In this document: positions 42,318 through 52,589 of the stretch, in pieces
Layout of the letters: each line of letters opens with the position of its first letter
How positions within the stretch are numbered: position 1 is the first letter of the stretch
From: Halalkalibacter oceani
Lineage (GTDB): Bacteria; Bacillota; Bacilli; Bacillales; Bacillaceae_D
Assembly (NCBI RefSeq): GCF_023715705.1
Contig: NZ_JAMBOS010000003.1
Span: 248,001 to 312,000, forward strand
Reading direction: 5' to 3'
DNA length: 64,000 nucleotides
Made by a program: the position numbers and the translations under genes
The notes under the pieces: generated by a model
Database searches by the model: none
What the model saw: the letters and a program-made list of their open reading frames with translations, nothing else
Told to the model about the DNA's origin: nothing

Positions 42318-42354
42318 TTTAGAGGATTTTTTAAATATAAGGGAGGGTGTTTCA

Positions 42355-44280
42355 TTGAAGAAAGGACTTGCTAGTATTCTCGCATTACTGCTTACTCTAA
42401 CCATGGCCCAGTCGGTTTTCGCAAATGGAACAGAAGAAGCAAGTCGTGGTGAATTCGTCAAGGCTTTGCTTGAAACGCTTGAAGTCGATGTAGCCCATTA
42501 TGGCGAGCTTGAAGACAATCAGTTCGAAGATGTCTCCGCCGAGCTGGCTCCATACGTCAAGGCTGCCGAGACGCTTGGCATTACGAAGGGCATCAGCAAC
42601 ACCACCTTTGGGACAAACGAAAAAATCACACGTGAGCAGGCTTATGTATTTTTAATCCGCGCCTTGAATCTCGCCGATGACTATGATGTCGCTGTGTTGA
42701 ATGACTATTATGATGGTGAGAGCGTGAGCGACTGGGCGAAGGCCGAGCTGGCTGCGGCAATTGAGCTTGGGCTGCTGCAAGGTTATCTTGATCACACCCT
42801 GCGCCCGGGTAACAACCTGTTAACGAAGCATATGGACTTATTACTGTCACGTTATGACGAAAACTTTGACCGGGTTTCCATCGTCCATACGAATGACCTC
42901 CACGGTCGCGTTCTTTATAATGAAGAAAATGGAGAAATGGGACTCGCTAAAATTGCAACAAAAATTGAGCAGCTACGCGGCTCGAACCCTGACACCTTCA
43001 TCTTTGACATGGGCGATACATTTCACGGAACGAACTATGTCAACCTGAATGAGGGACAGGCTGCCGTTGAAGCGATGCAGCTGATCGGCTACGATGCTCT
43101 CGTTCCGGGAAATCATGATTTCAACTTCGGCCGTGAACGTTTGCTTGAAATTGCCGATGAGGTAGATTTTCCGATCATCAGCGCGAATGTCGTTGAAACG
43201 GACAGTGGTGAAACGATTTTGCCGGCATATGAAATTGTCACACTGGCCGATAAGACGTTTGCCCTGATCGGTGTCACGGCCCAGGATACCGTCGTGAAGA
43301 CGCACCCTAATAATATCGAAGGACTTACGTTTAAAGTGGAAGCTGAAACCGTTGAAGCTTATGTGAATGAGCTGAAGGACGAGGTTGATCATATTCTCGT
43401 TCTTTCTCACGCCGGCTACGATATTGATCAGCAAATCGCCGCGCAAGTAGAGGGAATTGATCTGATCCTTGGCGGTCACTCGCATACCACGCTTGAAAAG
43501 CCGGAGCTTCACGGACAAACCTATATCACACAGGCGTATGAGCACGGTAAAGCATTTGGTGTCACGCACATGCTCTATTTTAACGATGAATTGATCGGTG
43601 TTCAGGGTCATCTTGTCCGCGATTCAGCTGCGCTTGAGCCGGATCAGCAGGTGACGGATCTTTTGAATGAATACGTGGAGGAAGTTGAGGAAGCTTTCTC
43701 GGAAGTCATTGGCACAATCGCCGTTGATTTGGACGGAGCGCGTGAGGATGTCCGGACGAAAGAGACGAACCTCGGCAACCTGATCACGGATGCGATGCGC
43801 GATGTGGTCGATGCTGAAATCGCCGTGACAAATGGCGGTGGCATTCGTGACAACATTGCTGCTGGGGAAGTGACGTTTGGCGATGTCAATACCGCCTTCC
43901 CGTTCCCGAACTTTGTGATCGCGCTTGAATTGACTGGGGAGCAGCTGTTGAACAGTCTTGAGCACTCAGTCTCCCTGTATCCGGAACAAAACGGTGGCTT
44001 CCTGCAAACGTCGGGCTTGACGTACAGCTTTGACCCGGCGCGTCCGGCAGGCTCCCGCATTACAGAAGCGCTTGTCAATGGCGAGCCGCTGCAGGCCGAT
44101 GCTGTCTATACAGTGGCAACAAATGATTTCACCGCCGCCGGTGGAGATGGCTATGAATGGTTTATGGAAGCCAACCTTGTTGCCGACACCGGAGAGTATC
44201 TCAGTACAGTGCTGATTGACTATATCCGTGCCGGCAAGCCAATCCCTGAAGTGGAAAACCGCATCCAGGTGGTTGAGTAA
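42355..44280 (+). CDS. SLH-anchored 5'-nucleotidase / 2',3'-cyclic phosphodiesterase
   Basis: About 641 residues. The signal peptide ends at SVFANG. SLH-type repeats are at about 25-175. A metallophosphoesterase domain follows with VHTNDLHGRV, DMGDTFHG, PGNHDFNFG, LSHAGYD and GGHSHT. The 5'-nucleotidase C-terminal domain has NLGNLITDAMRD and NGGGIRDNIAAGEVTFG. It dephosphorylates external nucleotides for salvage. TTG 42355 lies behind AAGGGAGGG and gives a clean signal peptide, whereas the ATG at 42298 overlaps the promoter. Confidence 0.92.
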   Translation: MKKGLASILALLLTLTMAQSVFANGTEEASRGEFVKALLETLEVDVAHYGELEDNQFEDVSAELAPYVKAAETLGITKGISNTTFGTNEKITREQAYVFLIRALNLADDYDVAVLNDYYDGESVSDWAKAELAAAIELGLLQGYLDHTLRPGNNLLTKHMDLLLSRYDENFDRVSIVHTNDLHGRVLYNEENGEMGLAKIATKIEQLRGSNPDTFIFDMGDTFHGTNYVNLNEGQAAVEAMQLIGYDALVPGNHDFNFGRERLLEIADEVDFPIISANVVETDSGETILPAYEIVTLADKTFALIGVTAQDTVVKTHPNNIEGLTFKVEAETVEAYVNELKDEVDHILVLSHAGYDIDQQIAAQVEGIDLILGGHSHTTLEKPELHGQTYITQAYEHGKAFGVTHMLYFNDELIGVQGHLVRDSAALEPDQQVTDLLNEYVEEVEEAFSEVIGTIAVDLDGAREDVRTKETNLGNLITDAMRDVVDAEIAVTNGGGIRDNIAAGEVTFGDVNTAFPFPNFVIALELTGEQLLNSLEHSVSLYPEQNGGFLQTSGLTYSFDPARPAGSRITEALVNGEPLQADAVYTVATNDFTAAGGDGYEWFMEANLVADTGEYLSTVLIDYIRAGKPIPEVENRIQVVE

Positions 44281-44331
44281 AAAGGACCGCAGGACAGGCA
44301 CGGGACTCACGATAAATTTTTTGTTATTTTC

Positions 44332-44369
44332 ATACCCAAAGAGGTTAGAATCATAACCTTTTTGGGTAT
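44332..44369 (+). terminator. Rho-independent terminator after the nucleotidase gene
   Basis: The arms ATACCCAAAGAGGTTA and TAACCTTTTTGGGTAT enclose a 6-base loop; the T-rich right arm is consistent with termination in either direction. Confidence 0.85.
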
Positions 44370-44470
44370 CTGTATTTGAGGAGTGTCTTTTTTTCGGACA
44401 GCCCGGAAAAAACATGGAGTATATTACCAGAATAAGTAAAGTGCTAAGGAAATGAGGGTGAACGCAGATT

Positions 44471-45295
44471 ATGGAAAAGGCATTTATACAACAAGACAGT
44501 GTGGCGGATTTTATCACAGCAAATCGGGACAAATTTGAGGAAAAACTGCTTTCCGAAGCTGTCAATGTCGCCAAAAAGATCAATGATATCTTGATTCGAG
44601 GCAATATTGATCTGATGAAAAATGCCGAAAAATTAGTGCTCTATGTGATTGATCAGGACGAAGAGAAGCTGATTGAATTTGCAAATGTGGAAGGGATGGC
44701 GTGGGCCAAGCATTCCCTGACGCTTGAATTCAAATTGGAATGGGTTCAGGCGATTCGGCGCACGGTCTGGTATTTCCTTGAACAGTTTGACCGCCTGCAC
44801 GAACGTCCGGCCGATCACAGTACTTTTTATCAAATGGAACGGGTTATAAATGATACGATTGACCAATTTCTGAATCATTTCTTTATCAGCTATTCAAATT
44901 ACAAGGACGAGCTGCTTAACTCGCAGCGTAAGCTTGTCGAGAACTTATCCGTACCGATTATTCCAGTTAGCGATTCAGTGGCGGTTCTTCCGCTGATCGG
45001 CATGATTGATTCCTCGCGGATGCGCCTGATTGAAGAGAAAGTGCTTACAGAAATCAGCAAGCTGCGTATCACAACATTAATTATCGACCTTTCCGGTATT
45101 GCCAATATGCAGGGGGAAGTAATTGATCATCTGCAAAAGGTGCTGTATGGTGTCAAGATGATGGGATCGAAAGCGATCATGACAGGTCTGCGGCCGGAGC
45201 TTGTCCGCAACATGATTCATTTAGGGATTTCCTTCGAGAAGTTCTCGGAAACAAAAGGCACACTACAGCAAACATTGAAGGATTATTTAGGGTAG
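44471..45295 (+). CDS. RsbR-like stressosome protein (STAS domain)
   Basis: 274 residues. The helical N-terminal sensor domain (about 1-150) has no recognised ligand motif. A linker helix and a C-terminal STAS domain (about 160-272) follow, with LIIDLSGIA and IMTGLRPELVRNMIHLGI. In RsbRA two threonines are phosphorylated by RsbT. The second (TG in the TGLRP loop) is kept, but the first (VDT in the helix after SGV) is replaced by MQG. It should form part of the stressosome that feeds sigma-B. It stands alone here, without rsbS, rsbT or other rsbR genes. Confidence 0.85.
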   Translation: MEKAFIQQDSVADFITANRDKFEEKLLSEAVNVAKKINDILIRGNIDLMKNAEKLVLYVIDQDEEKLIEFANVEGMAWAKHSLTLEFKLEWVQAIRRTVWYFLEQFDRLHERPADHSTFYQMERVINDTIDQFLNHFFISYSNYKDELLNSQRKLVENLSVPIIPVSDSVAVLPLIGMIDSSRMRLIEEKVLTEISKLRITTLIIDLSGIANMQGEVIDHLQKVLYGVKMMGSKAIMTGLRPELVRNMIHLGISFEKFSETKGTLQQTLKDYLG

Positions 45296-45465
45296 GAAAG
45301 CATATGGGCGGCCGCTACGGAAGCTTAGAGCAAGAGAGGGATTTTCTTCTTTTCTGAGCAGTAGCGGACAATGCAATCAAGCTATCCTGGAGCGGTGAAC
45401 AGTCTATCTCTCTTTTTATGGTTGAACATTAATTTGGAAAATAACAATGTTGCGGGGGAGAGTAT
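45296..45465 (+). other. Intergenic region with a possible degenerate structured element
   Basis: CCGCTAC (45312) pairs with GTAGCGG (45364), with AAGCATATGGGCGG before and ACAATGC after, mirroring the outer/inner stem design of the dispersed element. The block sequences have drifted, so this is only a candidate. Confidence 0.35.
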
Positions 45466-47178
45466 GTGAAAACGATCATCGATCAAATGCCTTTTGGAGT
45501 CGTCATAACATCGAATCAAGGTCTGATTCAGTACAGCAATGACCGTGCGGCGTCGATGCTTGCTTGTCCGCAGGCAAAGCTCGGGCAGCAGCCGATCTTA
45601 CGCGTCATCCCGGAAAGCAATGTCATTAAAGCGATTAAGACGAACCAGCCCTATTTATCCACTGTCAGCAAAAAGGAACGCGATACCTTTATTTTATTTG
45701 AATCAATGATCACCGGTGAGAACGATAGAAAGCTTGGGATCAGCGTCTTGTTCAATAATGCTTTAGTGGAGAATTTAGCGTTTCAATCGAGTAAAATTAA
45801 TGAATTAAAACAGGAATTTGATTTAGTAATGAGCTTAGTCGGGGAATTGGTAACGATTGCCGATCAGGACGGGCGCATCGTCCGGGTGAATGAAGCGTGT
45901 GAACGCATTATGGGTGTATCGCAAAAGGATTTTACAGGCAAGCCGATGGATTCTTTAGTGAGAGAAAAGGTTATTGATCATTCCTCGACGAGAAAAGTGA
46001 TTGAAGAGGGGCGAAACGTCACGATCATCCAGACGACGAAATCAGGCAGGCGCCTGCTCGTTACCGGATATCCAATCTTTAATGAAGAAGGCAAATTGAC
46101 AAAGGTCATCAATATTTCAAAGGACATTACGGAAACAGATAAACTGACGAAAAAGCTGGAAGAGACAAATCAGCTGCTCAGGCATTATCATACGGAGCTC
46201 GGAAAAAAAGACGTCAAACAGGAGCAGCAGCCGTTGTTTAAATCAAAGGTGATGAAGGATATTCATAGCTTGATTTACCGGCTTGGTGATGTTGACTCAA
46301 CTGTACTGCTATTAGGAGAATCCGGCGTCGGCAAGGAAGTGCTTGCACGCATGCTGCATCAGACAAGCAACCGCCGGCATCAGCCCTTTATTAAAATTAA
46401 TTGCGGGGCGCTCCCCGATACATTAATTGAGTCAGAGCTATTCGGCTATGCGAAAGGGACGTTTACGGGGGCGAGCAAGGACGGCAAGGAAGGGCTAATC
46501 GTAGCGGCGGATAAAGGGACATTATTCCTCGATGAAATTGGTGAAATGCCGCTGAATACACAAGTGAAGCTGTTGCAAGTATTACAGGAAAAGCGCGTGA
46601 CACCACTTGGCAGGACGACGCCTGTTGATGTGGACGTCCGCTTTATTGCAGCGACAAATCGCGATTTAGAAGAGATGGTCGAGAAAAAGCAGTTTAGAAG
46701 CGATCTCTATTACCGTTTAAACATTGTGCCGATCCATATTCCGAATTTGTGGACGCGGCGCGAGGAAATTCCCTTCCTGGCGGAGTACTTTCTGAAACGC
46801 TACAATCAGCAATATTTCAAACAAAAATACTTTGGCGAAAACACGATCGAACAACTGACGAAGTATTCGTGGCCGGGTAATGTGCGGGAGCTGCAAAATA
46901 CAATCGAAAGGCTTGTCGTAACGGTAGTGAGTGATGAAATCCGCGGCGAGCACCTGCCAGAGCACATTCGCCTTCAGCAACGCTCCCACAAATATGACAC
47001 CGATCTCGGCTTAAAGGAGGCGGTCAATTTATTTGAAAAGGAATTAATCGAGAAGACGCTGGAGCATTGTTATACATTAAAAGAAGCTAGCCGGATTCTT
47101 AAGGTCGATCCGTCCACACTAACTAGAAAAGTCAGAAAATTCAATATACAAATTGCGAAAGGGAAATTCGAATTGTAA
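45466..47178 (+). CDS. Sigma-54-dependent activator (PAS-AAA-Fis) of the hydantoin operon
   Basis: 570 residues, GTG start behind GGGGGAG. Two PAS-like sensor segments are at about 1-110 and 115-225. The central AAA+ domain is at about 255-485 with Walker A GESGVGKE, the sigma-54 contact loop ELFGYAKGTFTGAS (GTFTGA in place of GAFTGA), Walker B GTLFLDEIGEMPL and ATNRDL. A Fis-type HTH closes the protein (LKEASRILKVDPSTLTRKVR). It lies immediately upstream of a -24/-12 promoter and an excellent palindrome, so it most likely activates the hydantoin genes. The PAS domains point to a small-molecule signal, perhaps a hydantoin. Confidence 0.88.
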   Translation: MKTIIDQMPFGVVITSNQGLIQYSNDRAASMLACPQAKLGQQPILRVIPESNVIKAIKTNQPYLSTVSKKERDTFILFESMITGENDRKLGISVLFNNALVENLAFQSSKINELKQEFDLVMSLVGELVTIADQDGRIVRVNEACERIMGVSQKDFTGKPMDSLVREKVIDHSSTRKVIEEGRNVTIIQTTKSGRRLLVTGYPIFNEEGKLTKVINISKDITETDKLTKKLEETNQLLRHYHTELGKKDVKQEQQPLFKSKVMKDIHSLIYRLGDVDSTVLLLGESGVGKEVLARMLHQTSNRRHQPFIKINCGALPDTLIESELFGYAKGTFTGASKDGKEGLIVAADKGTLFLDEIGEMPLNTQVKLLQVLQEKRVTPLGRTTPVDVDVRFIAATNRDLEEMVEKKQFRSDLYYRLNIVPIHIPNLWTRREEIPFLAEYFLKRYNQQYFKQKYFGENTIEQLTKYSWPGNVRELQNTIERLVVTVVSDEIRGEHLPEHIRLQQRSHKYDTDLGLKEAVNLFEKELIEKTLEHCYTLKEASRILKVDPSTLTRKVRKFNIQIAKGKFEL

Positions 47179-47206
47179 AGTTGCAACCTGTCATTTTACC
47201 AATAAC

Positions 47207-47220
47207 TGAAAGCGCTTTCG
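47207..47220 (+). promoter_or_regulatory. CcpA cre between activator gene and hydantoin operon
   Basis: TGAAAGCGCTTTCG matches the cre consensus except at the last base. It is about 160 bases upstream of the -24 box, as in sigma-54 operons with added catabolite repression such as the levanase operon of B. subtilis. Confidence 0.7.
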
Positions 47221-47243
47221 AAGATAAATAGTCAGAAAATACG

Positions 47244-47275
47244 AACAATCGATTGCAGAAGTGCAATTGGTTGTT
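47244..47275 (+). promoter_or_regulatory. Palindromic upstream activator site
   Basis: A 32-base inverted repeat: AACAATCGATTGCA (47244-47257), four bases, TGCAATTGGTTGTT (47262-47275). The arms agree at 12 of 14 positions. It centres about 108 bases before the -24 element, the usual distance for a sigma-54 enhancer. Confidence 0.78.
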
Positions 47276-47365
47276 TTTTTAATAGAGAACAAAATAGACA
47301 GCATCAATCGGGAGAAAGCGGTAGCTTCCTCATTTACTAGATAAATAACGCCGCATTGCTGAATG

Positions 47366-47380
47366 TGGCACAGATTATGC
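47366..47380 (+). promoter_or_regulatory. Sigma-54 (-24/-12) promoter of the hydantoin operon
   Basis: TGGCAC (47366-47371) and TGC (47378-47380). GG and GC are separated by exactly 10 bases, as required for sigma-54 (SigL). It lies about 40 bases before the hyuA start, and no sigma-A promoter is evident. Confidence 0.85.
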
Positions 47381-47421
47381 ATTGATAATCATGAAACTAG
47401 TAAAAGTGAGGGGTGTTGAAC

Positions 47422-49512
47422 TTGATTTTAGTTGGGGTTGATGTAGGCGGTACGTTTACGGATATTATGTACACCGACACGGAGAAGCGAGAAACATCCA
47501 TTAACAAAGTACCAACGACTCTGGACGATCCGTCCAAAGGAGTCGTGCAAGGAATCGAAGAGCTATGTGAAAAAGAAGGCATTGCCAAAGGCTTGATCAA
47601 TCACATTTTTCATGGGACGACGATCGCGACGAATGCAATTCTGGAATATGACGGAGCGCGGACCGGAATGATCACGACGAAGGGCTTTCGTGATATTATC
47701 CACATCGGCCGTCATCAAAGACCGCAAAACTATTCGATCATGCAGGAGATCCCGTGGCAGGATCGGCCACTCGTCCAGCGCCGCTATCGGAAAGTTGTCA
47801 GCGAACGAATGAGTCCGCCAAAAGGCGACGTGCTGATCCCTTTAAATGAAGAAGAGGTAAGAGAAGCGATCCGAGAATTGAAGGAGCAGGGTGTGGAATC
47901 GATTATTGTCTCCTTCCTCTTTTCGTATATTAATTCGGCTCATGAACAGCGGGTGAAAGAAATCATCGCCGAGGAATACCCGGAGGCCTTTGTCACGACA
48001 TCAGCTGACGTATCTCCGCAATTTCGCGAATTTGAGCGGTTTACAACCGCGGCGATTAATGGATTCGTCGGACCGAAAGTAAAGAAGTACATCAGCAACC
48101 TGAAGAAGGGGCTCGTTCATTCGGGCTTCACCGCCGATTTACATATTATGTGTTCGAATGGTGGGGTCGGCACAGCAGAATCTGTTTCCGAAAAACCAGT
48201 AAACACCCTGCTGTCAGGACCGGCGGCGGGTGTCCTCGGTGGCTGGTGGTCCGGTACGTTATCCGACAAAAAGAAACTCATTACCTTTGACGTCGGCGGC
48301 ACGAGCGCAGACATTGGCATTATTACGGAGCAGGGGATTGATGAATCCTCAGCGCGCGACACATGGATCGCCGGCTATCCAGTGATGGTGCCGATGATTG
48401 ACATTCATACGATCGGAGCGGGAGGAGGCAGCATTGCTTACATTGATGAGGGAGGAGCCTTCAAGGTCGGTCCACGTAGCGCCGGCTCACGCCCGGGCCC
48501 GGCGAGCTACGGACATGGCGGGACGCGGGCGACGGTGACAGACGCTAATGTCGTATTAGGTCGTCTTGATGAAGAGAACTTCTTAGGCGGCTCGATGAAA
48601 ATATTCAGCCAGGAGGCGGAAAAGGTTGTCGGGCAATTAGCGGAGCAGCTTCAGCTGTCGCTGATCGAAACCGCCGAAGGAATTTTGACGATCGTCAACA
48701 ATAATATGGCCAATGCGATTCGTGAAAAGACCATTCAAAAGGGACAGGACCCGCGCGAATTTTCGCTCGTCGCGTTTGGCGGCGCAGGGCCGTTGCATGC
48801 GGTGGAAATTGCCCAGATTTTGAATATTCCGGAGGTCATCATTCCGCCGCACCCTGGTATTACCTCGGCGACTGGCCTGTTAACGACAGATCTGAAATAC
48901 GACCTGATTAAAACGGAGTTTATGTACAGTCATGAGATCGACTTTGCCAAGTTAAATGATGACTTCAAGCAAATGGAGCAGCAAATCAGGCTCCAGCTGA
49001 ACGAAGACGGCATCGAAACAGACAAGATCGCTCTGGAGCGGACAGCCGATTGCCGCTATGCCGGTCAAGGCTACGAGCTACGGGTCGCAATGCCGGCGGG
49101 CGAGATAACCGCAGGAAGCATCGAGGAGGCGTGGCAGGCGTTCCACCGGCTTCATCAGGCAGAATATGGACATTCCTTTCAGGACATTCCGATTGAAATC
49201 GTCAACGTGCGCTTGACCGGCAAAGGAATCATGCCAAAGATACAAAAAACACTCGTGCCGGAGGACCGCCCGCTAGAGAAGGCGCTGCTCAAAACGGGCA
49301 AGGTCGTGTTCCGTCACAACGGCGAACTGGCGACCTTCGAGACAGATTTTTATCAGCGTGAAAAGCTCCCCGCCGGAGCAAGCTTTGCTGGGCCGGCGAT
49401 TATGTTTCAAAAGGATACAACGACCATTATCCCGCCTGATTGTCAGGCATTCGTCGAGCGGAACGGGAACATCATCATCCGGATTGGAGGGGGAACGCAT
49501 GAATCAGCTTAA
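47422..49512 (+). CDS. hyuA: Hydantoinase/oxoprolinase subunit A (HyuA)
   Basis: About 696 residues. An actin-like ATPase fold begins at once ([12 protein letters not shown]), with [24 protein letters not shown] and [11 protein letters not shown] downstream. With HyuB it hydrolyses hydantoin or 5-oxoproline-like rings using ATP. TTG 47422 is eight bases behind GTGAGGGG; GTG 47413 overlaps that site. HyuB overlaps by 14 bases in another frame, so the two are translationally coupled. Confidence 0.92.
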   Translation: MILVGVDVGGTFTDIMYTDTEKRETSINKVPTTLDDPSKGVVQGIEELCEKEGIAKGLINHIFHGTTIATNAILEYDGARTGMITTKGFRDIIHIGRHQRPQNYSIMQEIPWQDRPLVQRRYRKVVSERMSPPKGDVLIPLNEEEVREAIRELKEQGVESIIVSFLFSYINSAHEQRVKEIIAEEYPEAFVTTSADVSPQFREFERFTTAAINGFVGPKVKKYISNLKKGLVHSGFTADLHIMCSNGGVGTAESVSEKPVNTLLSGPAAGVLGGWWSGTLSDKKKLITFDVGGTSADIGIITEQGIDESSARDTWIAGYPVMVPMIDIHTIGAGGGSIAYIDEGGAFKVGPRSAGSRPGPASYGHGGTRATVTDANVVLGRLDEENFLGGSMKIFSQEAEKVVGQLAEQLQLSLIETAEGILTIVNNNMANAIREKTIQKGQDPREFSLVAFGGAGPLHAVEIAQILNIPEVIIPPHPGITSATGLLTTDLKYDLIKTEFMYSHEIDFAKLNDDFKQMEQQIRLQLNEDGIETDKIALERTADCRYAGQGYELRVAMPAGEITAGSIEEAWQAFHRLHQAEYGHSFQDIPIEIVNVRLTGKGIMPKIQKTLVPEDRPLEKALLKTGKVVFRHNGELATFETDFYQREKLPAGASFAGPAIMFQKDTTTIIPPDCQAFVERNGNIIIRIGGGTHESA

Positions 49513-51277
49513 GCAACTCAAGATTGATCCGATTACCTCACAAGTCATTCGCGGGGCACTTGAAAACATTGCGATTGAAATGGGACACAAACTGGCAAGG
49601 ATGTCCTATTCGAGCATCATTCGTGAATCAGAGGACTTTGGCTGCGCCTTAGTCGATATGAACATTCAGCAGCTTTGTGAGTCGACGCAAAGCACGCCTT
49701 TGCAGTCGGGCCCTATTCCCGGCTACGTGCGCGGAATCCTGACGATCTTTAACGAGCGAGGGGAGGAGTTCTACCCTGGGGATGTCATCATCCACAATTC
49801 CACTTATCATGGAGCGTCGCACGGACCGGACATCGGAATTTGTGTCCCCGTGTTTTACAACGGCGAATTAATCGGCTTTTCAGTAACAACGGCCCATCAC
49901 CTGGATATCGGGGCTTTGACACCGGGAAGCTGTGGCATCGTCGACGCGACGGATGCTTATGCCGAGGGTCTGCAGTTCAAAGCGATTAAAGTGTATGAAA
50001 AAGGGGAAAAGAACCGTTTCATCTGGAACTTGCTACGGGACAATATCCGGGCGTCTGATATGGTCGTTGGCGACATCGAGGCTCAAATTGCGGCAGCGAA
50101 CATCGGGGCCGAACGCTATATCGAGCTTGTCAACAAATACTCGCTTGAAACGGTGCTGGCGGCGAGTGAGGACTTAATGCGATATTCGGAGACGATGCTG
50201 CGCAACGAGATTGAAAAGCTGCCGGATGGAACCTATTACGCGGAGGGCTTTATCGATGGGTATGTAGACAGCGATGATCCGATGAAAAAGGATTTGAAAA
50301 TTGCCGTCACAGTGACGATCAGCGGGAGCGATATCAAAATCGACTTAACCGGCTCCTCTCCGCAAGTGAACCGGCCGATTAATATGCCGTTTGAGGGCAC
50401 CGTTGATTGCGCGATCTATTTAACATTGCGTTCAATCTTGCTAGATTCCACCGTGTTTGGCAATATTCCGCAAAACTCCGGCCTAATTCGGCCAATTGAA
50501 ATTACAGCGCCGAAGGGGACGATTTGCAATCCGATCTTTCCGGCTCCGACAATCGCCCGCTTTTGCCCGGGCAATATTGTCGCCAGCACGCTGATGAAGG
50601 CGCTTGGTCAGGTTGTGCCGAACCAAATCAGCGCCGGTGTCGGGAATTTAAAGGTTGTCTCCTACAGCGGGCTTGAGGAAGAGGACTATTGGGTGTTTAT
50701 GGATATTGTTGAAGGCAGCTATGGTGGCCGGAGCGGCTTAAACGGGATGGATGCCGTCGATACCCTTTATGCGAACACGCGCAATAATCCAATCGAGGAC
50801 ATCGAATCCCATTACCCGTTAAGAGTCAGCCGCTATGAGCTGCGCAACGAAGCGTGTGCGGCCGGGAAATGGCGAGGTGGTGTCGGCTCCATTAAAGAAG
50901 TGACGTTTTTAAAGGAAGGCAGTGTGTCACTGGAAGCCGATGGACATAAGCACGCGCCGTGGGGCTTTGCCGGAGGGGACGACGGCTATACCGGTGCCGT
51001 CACCTTAAACCCGGGGACGAATCGGGAAAAGCAGCTTCCGTCGATGGTGCCGAACACGATGATGAGAAAGGGAGACACGTTGCTGTTAACCGGTCCAAGC
51101 GGGGGTGGCTATGGAAATCCATTTGAGCGGGAACCGAAAGACGTGCTGACGGATGTGATTGATGAACTGATTACAGTGGAAATGGCGCTTGAGCAATATG
51201 GCGTCGTCATTCGTGAAGACCTCACGGTTGATCTGGAAAAAACAACAGACATTCGTCATGGAAAGCGGGACGAGTAA
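49499..51277 (+). CDS. hyuB: Hydantoinase subunit B (HyuB)
   Basis: About 592 residues, the normal HyuB length. Motifs include [53 protein letters not shown] and [13 protein letters not shown] near the end. It forms the second catalytic part of the HyuAB complex. ATG 49499 follows GGAGGGGG at five bases and overlaps hyuA, so longer upstream reading frames are not needed. Confidence 0.92.
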   Translation: MNQLKQLKIDPITSQVIRGALENIAIEMGHKLARMSYSSIIRESEDFGCALVDMNIQQLCESTQSTPLQSGPIPGYVRGILTIFNERGEEFYPGDVIIHNSTYHGASHGPDIGICVPVFYNGELIGFSVTTAHHLDIGALTPGSCGIVDATDAYAEGLQFKAIKVYEKGEKNRFIWNLLRDNIRASDMVVGDIEAQIAAANIGAERYIELVNKYSLETVLAASEDLMRYSETMLRNEIEKLPDGTYYAEGFIDGYVDSDDPMKKDLKIAVTVTISGSDIKIDLTGSSPQVNRPINMPFEGTVDCAIYLTLRSILLDSTVFGNIPQNSGLIRPIEITAPKGTICNPIFPAPTIARFCPGNIVASTLMKALGQVVPNQISAGVGNLKVVSYSGLEEEDYWVFMDIVEGSYGGRSGLNGMDAVDTLYANTRNNPIEDIESHYPLRVSRYELRNEACAAGKWRGGVGSIKEVTFLKEGSVSLEADGHKHAPWGFAGGDDGYTGAVTLNPGTNREKQLPSMVPNTMMRKGDTLLLTGPSGGGYGNPFEREPKDVLTDVIDELITVEMALEQYGVVIREDLTVDLEKTTDIRHGKRDE

Positions 51278-51317
51278 TCAGTCCCGCATAATCGCCAGGC
51301 AGGGAGATGAGACAGTA

Positions 51318-52571
51318 GTGGAAAAGCGTGAACAGCTGCGGGTCGATAGGGCTCGTGTTTTACACAGAATTCAGGAGCTGGCAAAGATAGGTGAAGCAGC
51401 CGGGGGAGGTGTGACGCGCAAAGCTTTGACAGAAGAGGATCGGCAAGGACAGGAGCTGATTCAGACATGGATGCGGGAAGCCGGTTTAATGGTTCGCCGT
51501 GATCAGGCAGGCAATCTTATCGGACGCCGGGAAGGGACGAACCAATCCGCCCCGGCTGTCATCATCGGCTCCCATATCGACACAGTGCCGAATGGCGGCA
51601 ATTACGACGGGACGATCGGAGTAATTGGCGGAATCGAGGTTGCTCAGATTTTAGCGGAGCAGGAAATAGTGACGACTCTTCCTCTTGAAATCATTGCCTT
51701 TTGCGACGAAGAGGGCACGCGTTTTCAAGGAGGGCTTTTTGGCAGCCGGGCGATGGTCGGCAAGGTCACCCGGCGTGAGCTTGATGCCGAAGATGAAGCG
51801 GGAATTTCACGAAAGCAGGCGCTGGCGGCGTTCGGTCTCGAGCCGGAGCTGCTGGCGACGGCCGAGCGCACAAGCGCCGAAATCAAGGTTTTTTTGGAAA
51901 TGCATATTGAGCAGGGGCCTTACCTGCAGGCGGCCAATGTTCCTGTCGGTATTGTGACAGGGATCGCCGGGCCGTGCTGGATGACAATCAGGCTTACTGG
52001 TGAGGCGGGACATGCTGGGACGGTGCCGATGAACCTTCGCCGTGACCCACTGATGGCTTCAGCTGAAATCATCTATGCGCTTGAGGAGATCGTCACAAAG
52101 GAGAAGGACGCGCCAACCGTAGCGACGGTCGGGAAGGTCAGCGTTTTCCCGAATGGGGCCAATGTGATTCCGGCTCATGTTGAATTTACGCTCGACTTGC
52201 GCGACAGCGACCTCGAGCGCCGGACGAATGTCCTGGATGAAATAAGAGCAAAGATAGCCGAAGTTTGCAGAAGAAGAATGCTCAAGTACGACATGAAGGA
52301 AAACTTGGCTCAGGAGCCGGTTCAATGCGCCGGCCATGTGATTGAATCTTTCGCGCGGGCAAGCATGGACAGCGGGATCAGAGCGCCGCAGATGATCAGC
52401 GGGGCCGGCCATGATGCGATGATGATGAGTTACATCACCGATATGGGAATGCTGTTTGTCCGCTGCAAGGATGGAATCAGTCATAACGTTAAGGAGTATG
52501 CCGACATTGCGGATATTGCCGAGGGAACATCGATTCTTTTGAATACAGCCTTACACTATCTTAACGATTGA
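51318..52571 (+). CDS. hyuC: N-carbamoyl amino-acid amidohydrolase (M20 hydantoinase/carbamoylase family)
   Basis: About 417 residues, cytoplasmic zinc/Mn enzyme. Metal-binding motifs are IIGSHIDTVPNGGNYDGTIGV, CDEEGTRFQGGLFGSRAM, EMHIEQGPYLQ and GAGHDAMMMS. It removes the carbamoyl group from the product of HyuAB, giving the free amino acid plus ammonia and carbon dioxide. GTG 51318 behind GGGAG gives the family's usual length; earlier codons lie within hyuB. Relatives include beta-ureidopropionases and allantoate amidohydrolases, so it might also serve the uracil cluster at 3-12 kb, which lacks this step. Confidence 0.88.
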   Translation: MEKREQLRVDRARVLHRIQELAKIGEAAGGGVTRKALTEEDRQGQELIQTWMREAGLMVRRDQAGNLIGRREGTNQSAPAVIIGSHIDTVPNGGNYDGTIGVIGGIEVAQILAEQEIVTTLPLEIIAFCDEEGTRFQGGLFGSRAMVGKVTRRELDAEDEAGISRKQALAAFGLEPELLATAERTSAEIKVFLEMHIEQGPYLQAANVPVGIVTGIAGPCWMTIRLTGEAGHAGTVPMNLRRDPLMASAEIIYALEEIVTKEKDAPTVATVGKVSVFPNGANVIPAHVEFTLDLRDSDLERRTNVLDEIRAKIAEVCRRRMLKYDMKENLAQEPVQCAGHVIESFARASMDSGIRAPQMISGAGHDAMMMSYITDMGMLFVRCKDGISHNVKEYADIADIAEGTSILLNTALHYLND

Positions 52572-52589
52572 TTGAAAGGGGCAACAAGT

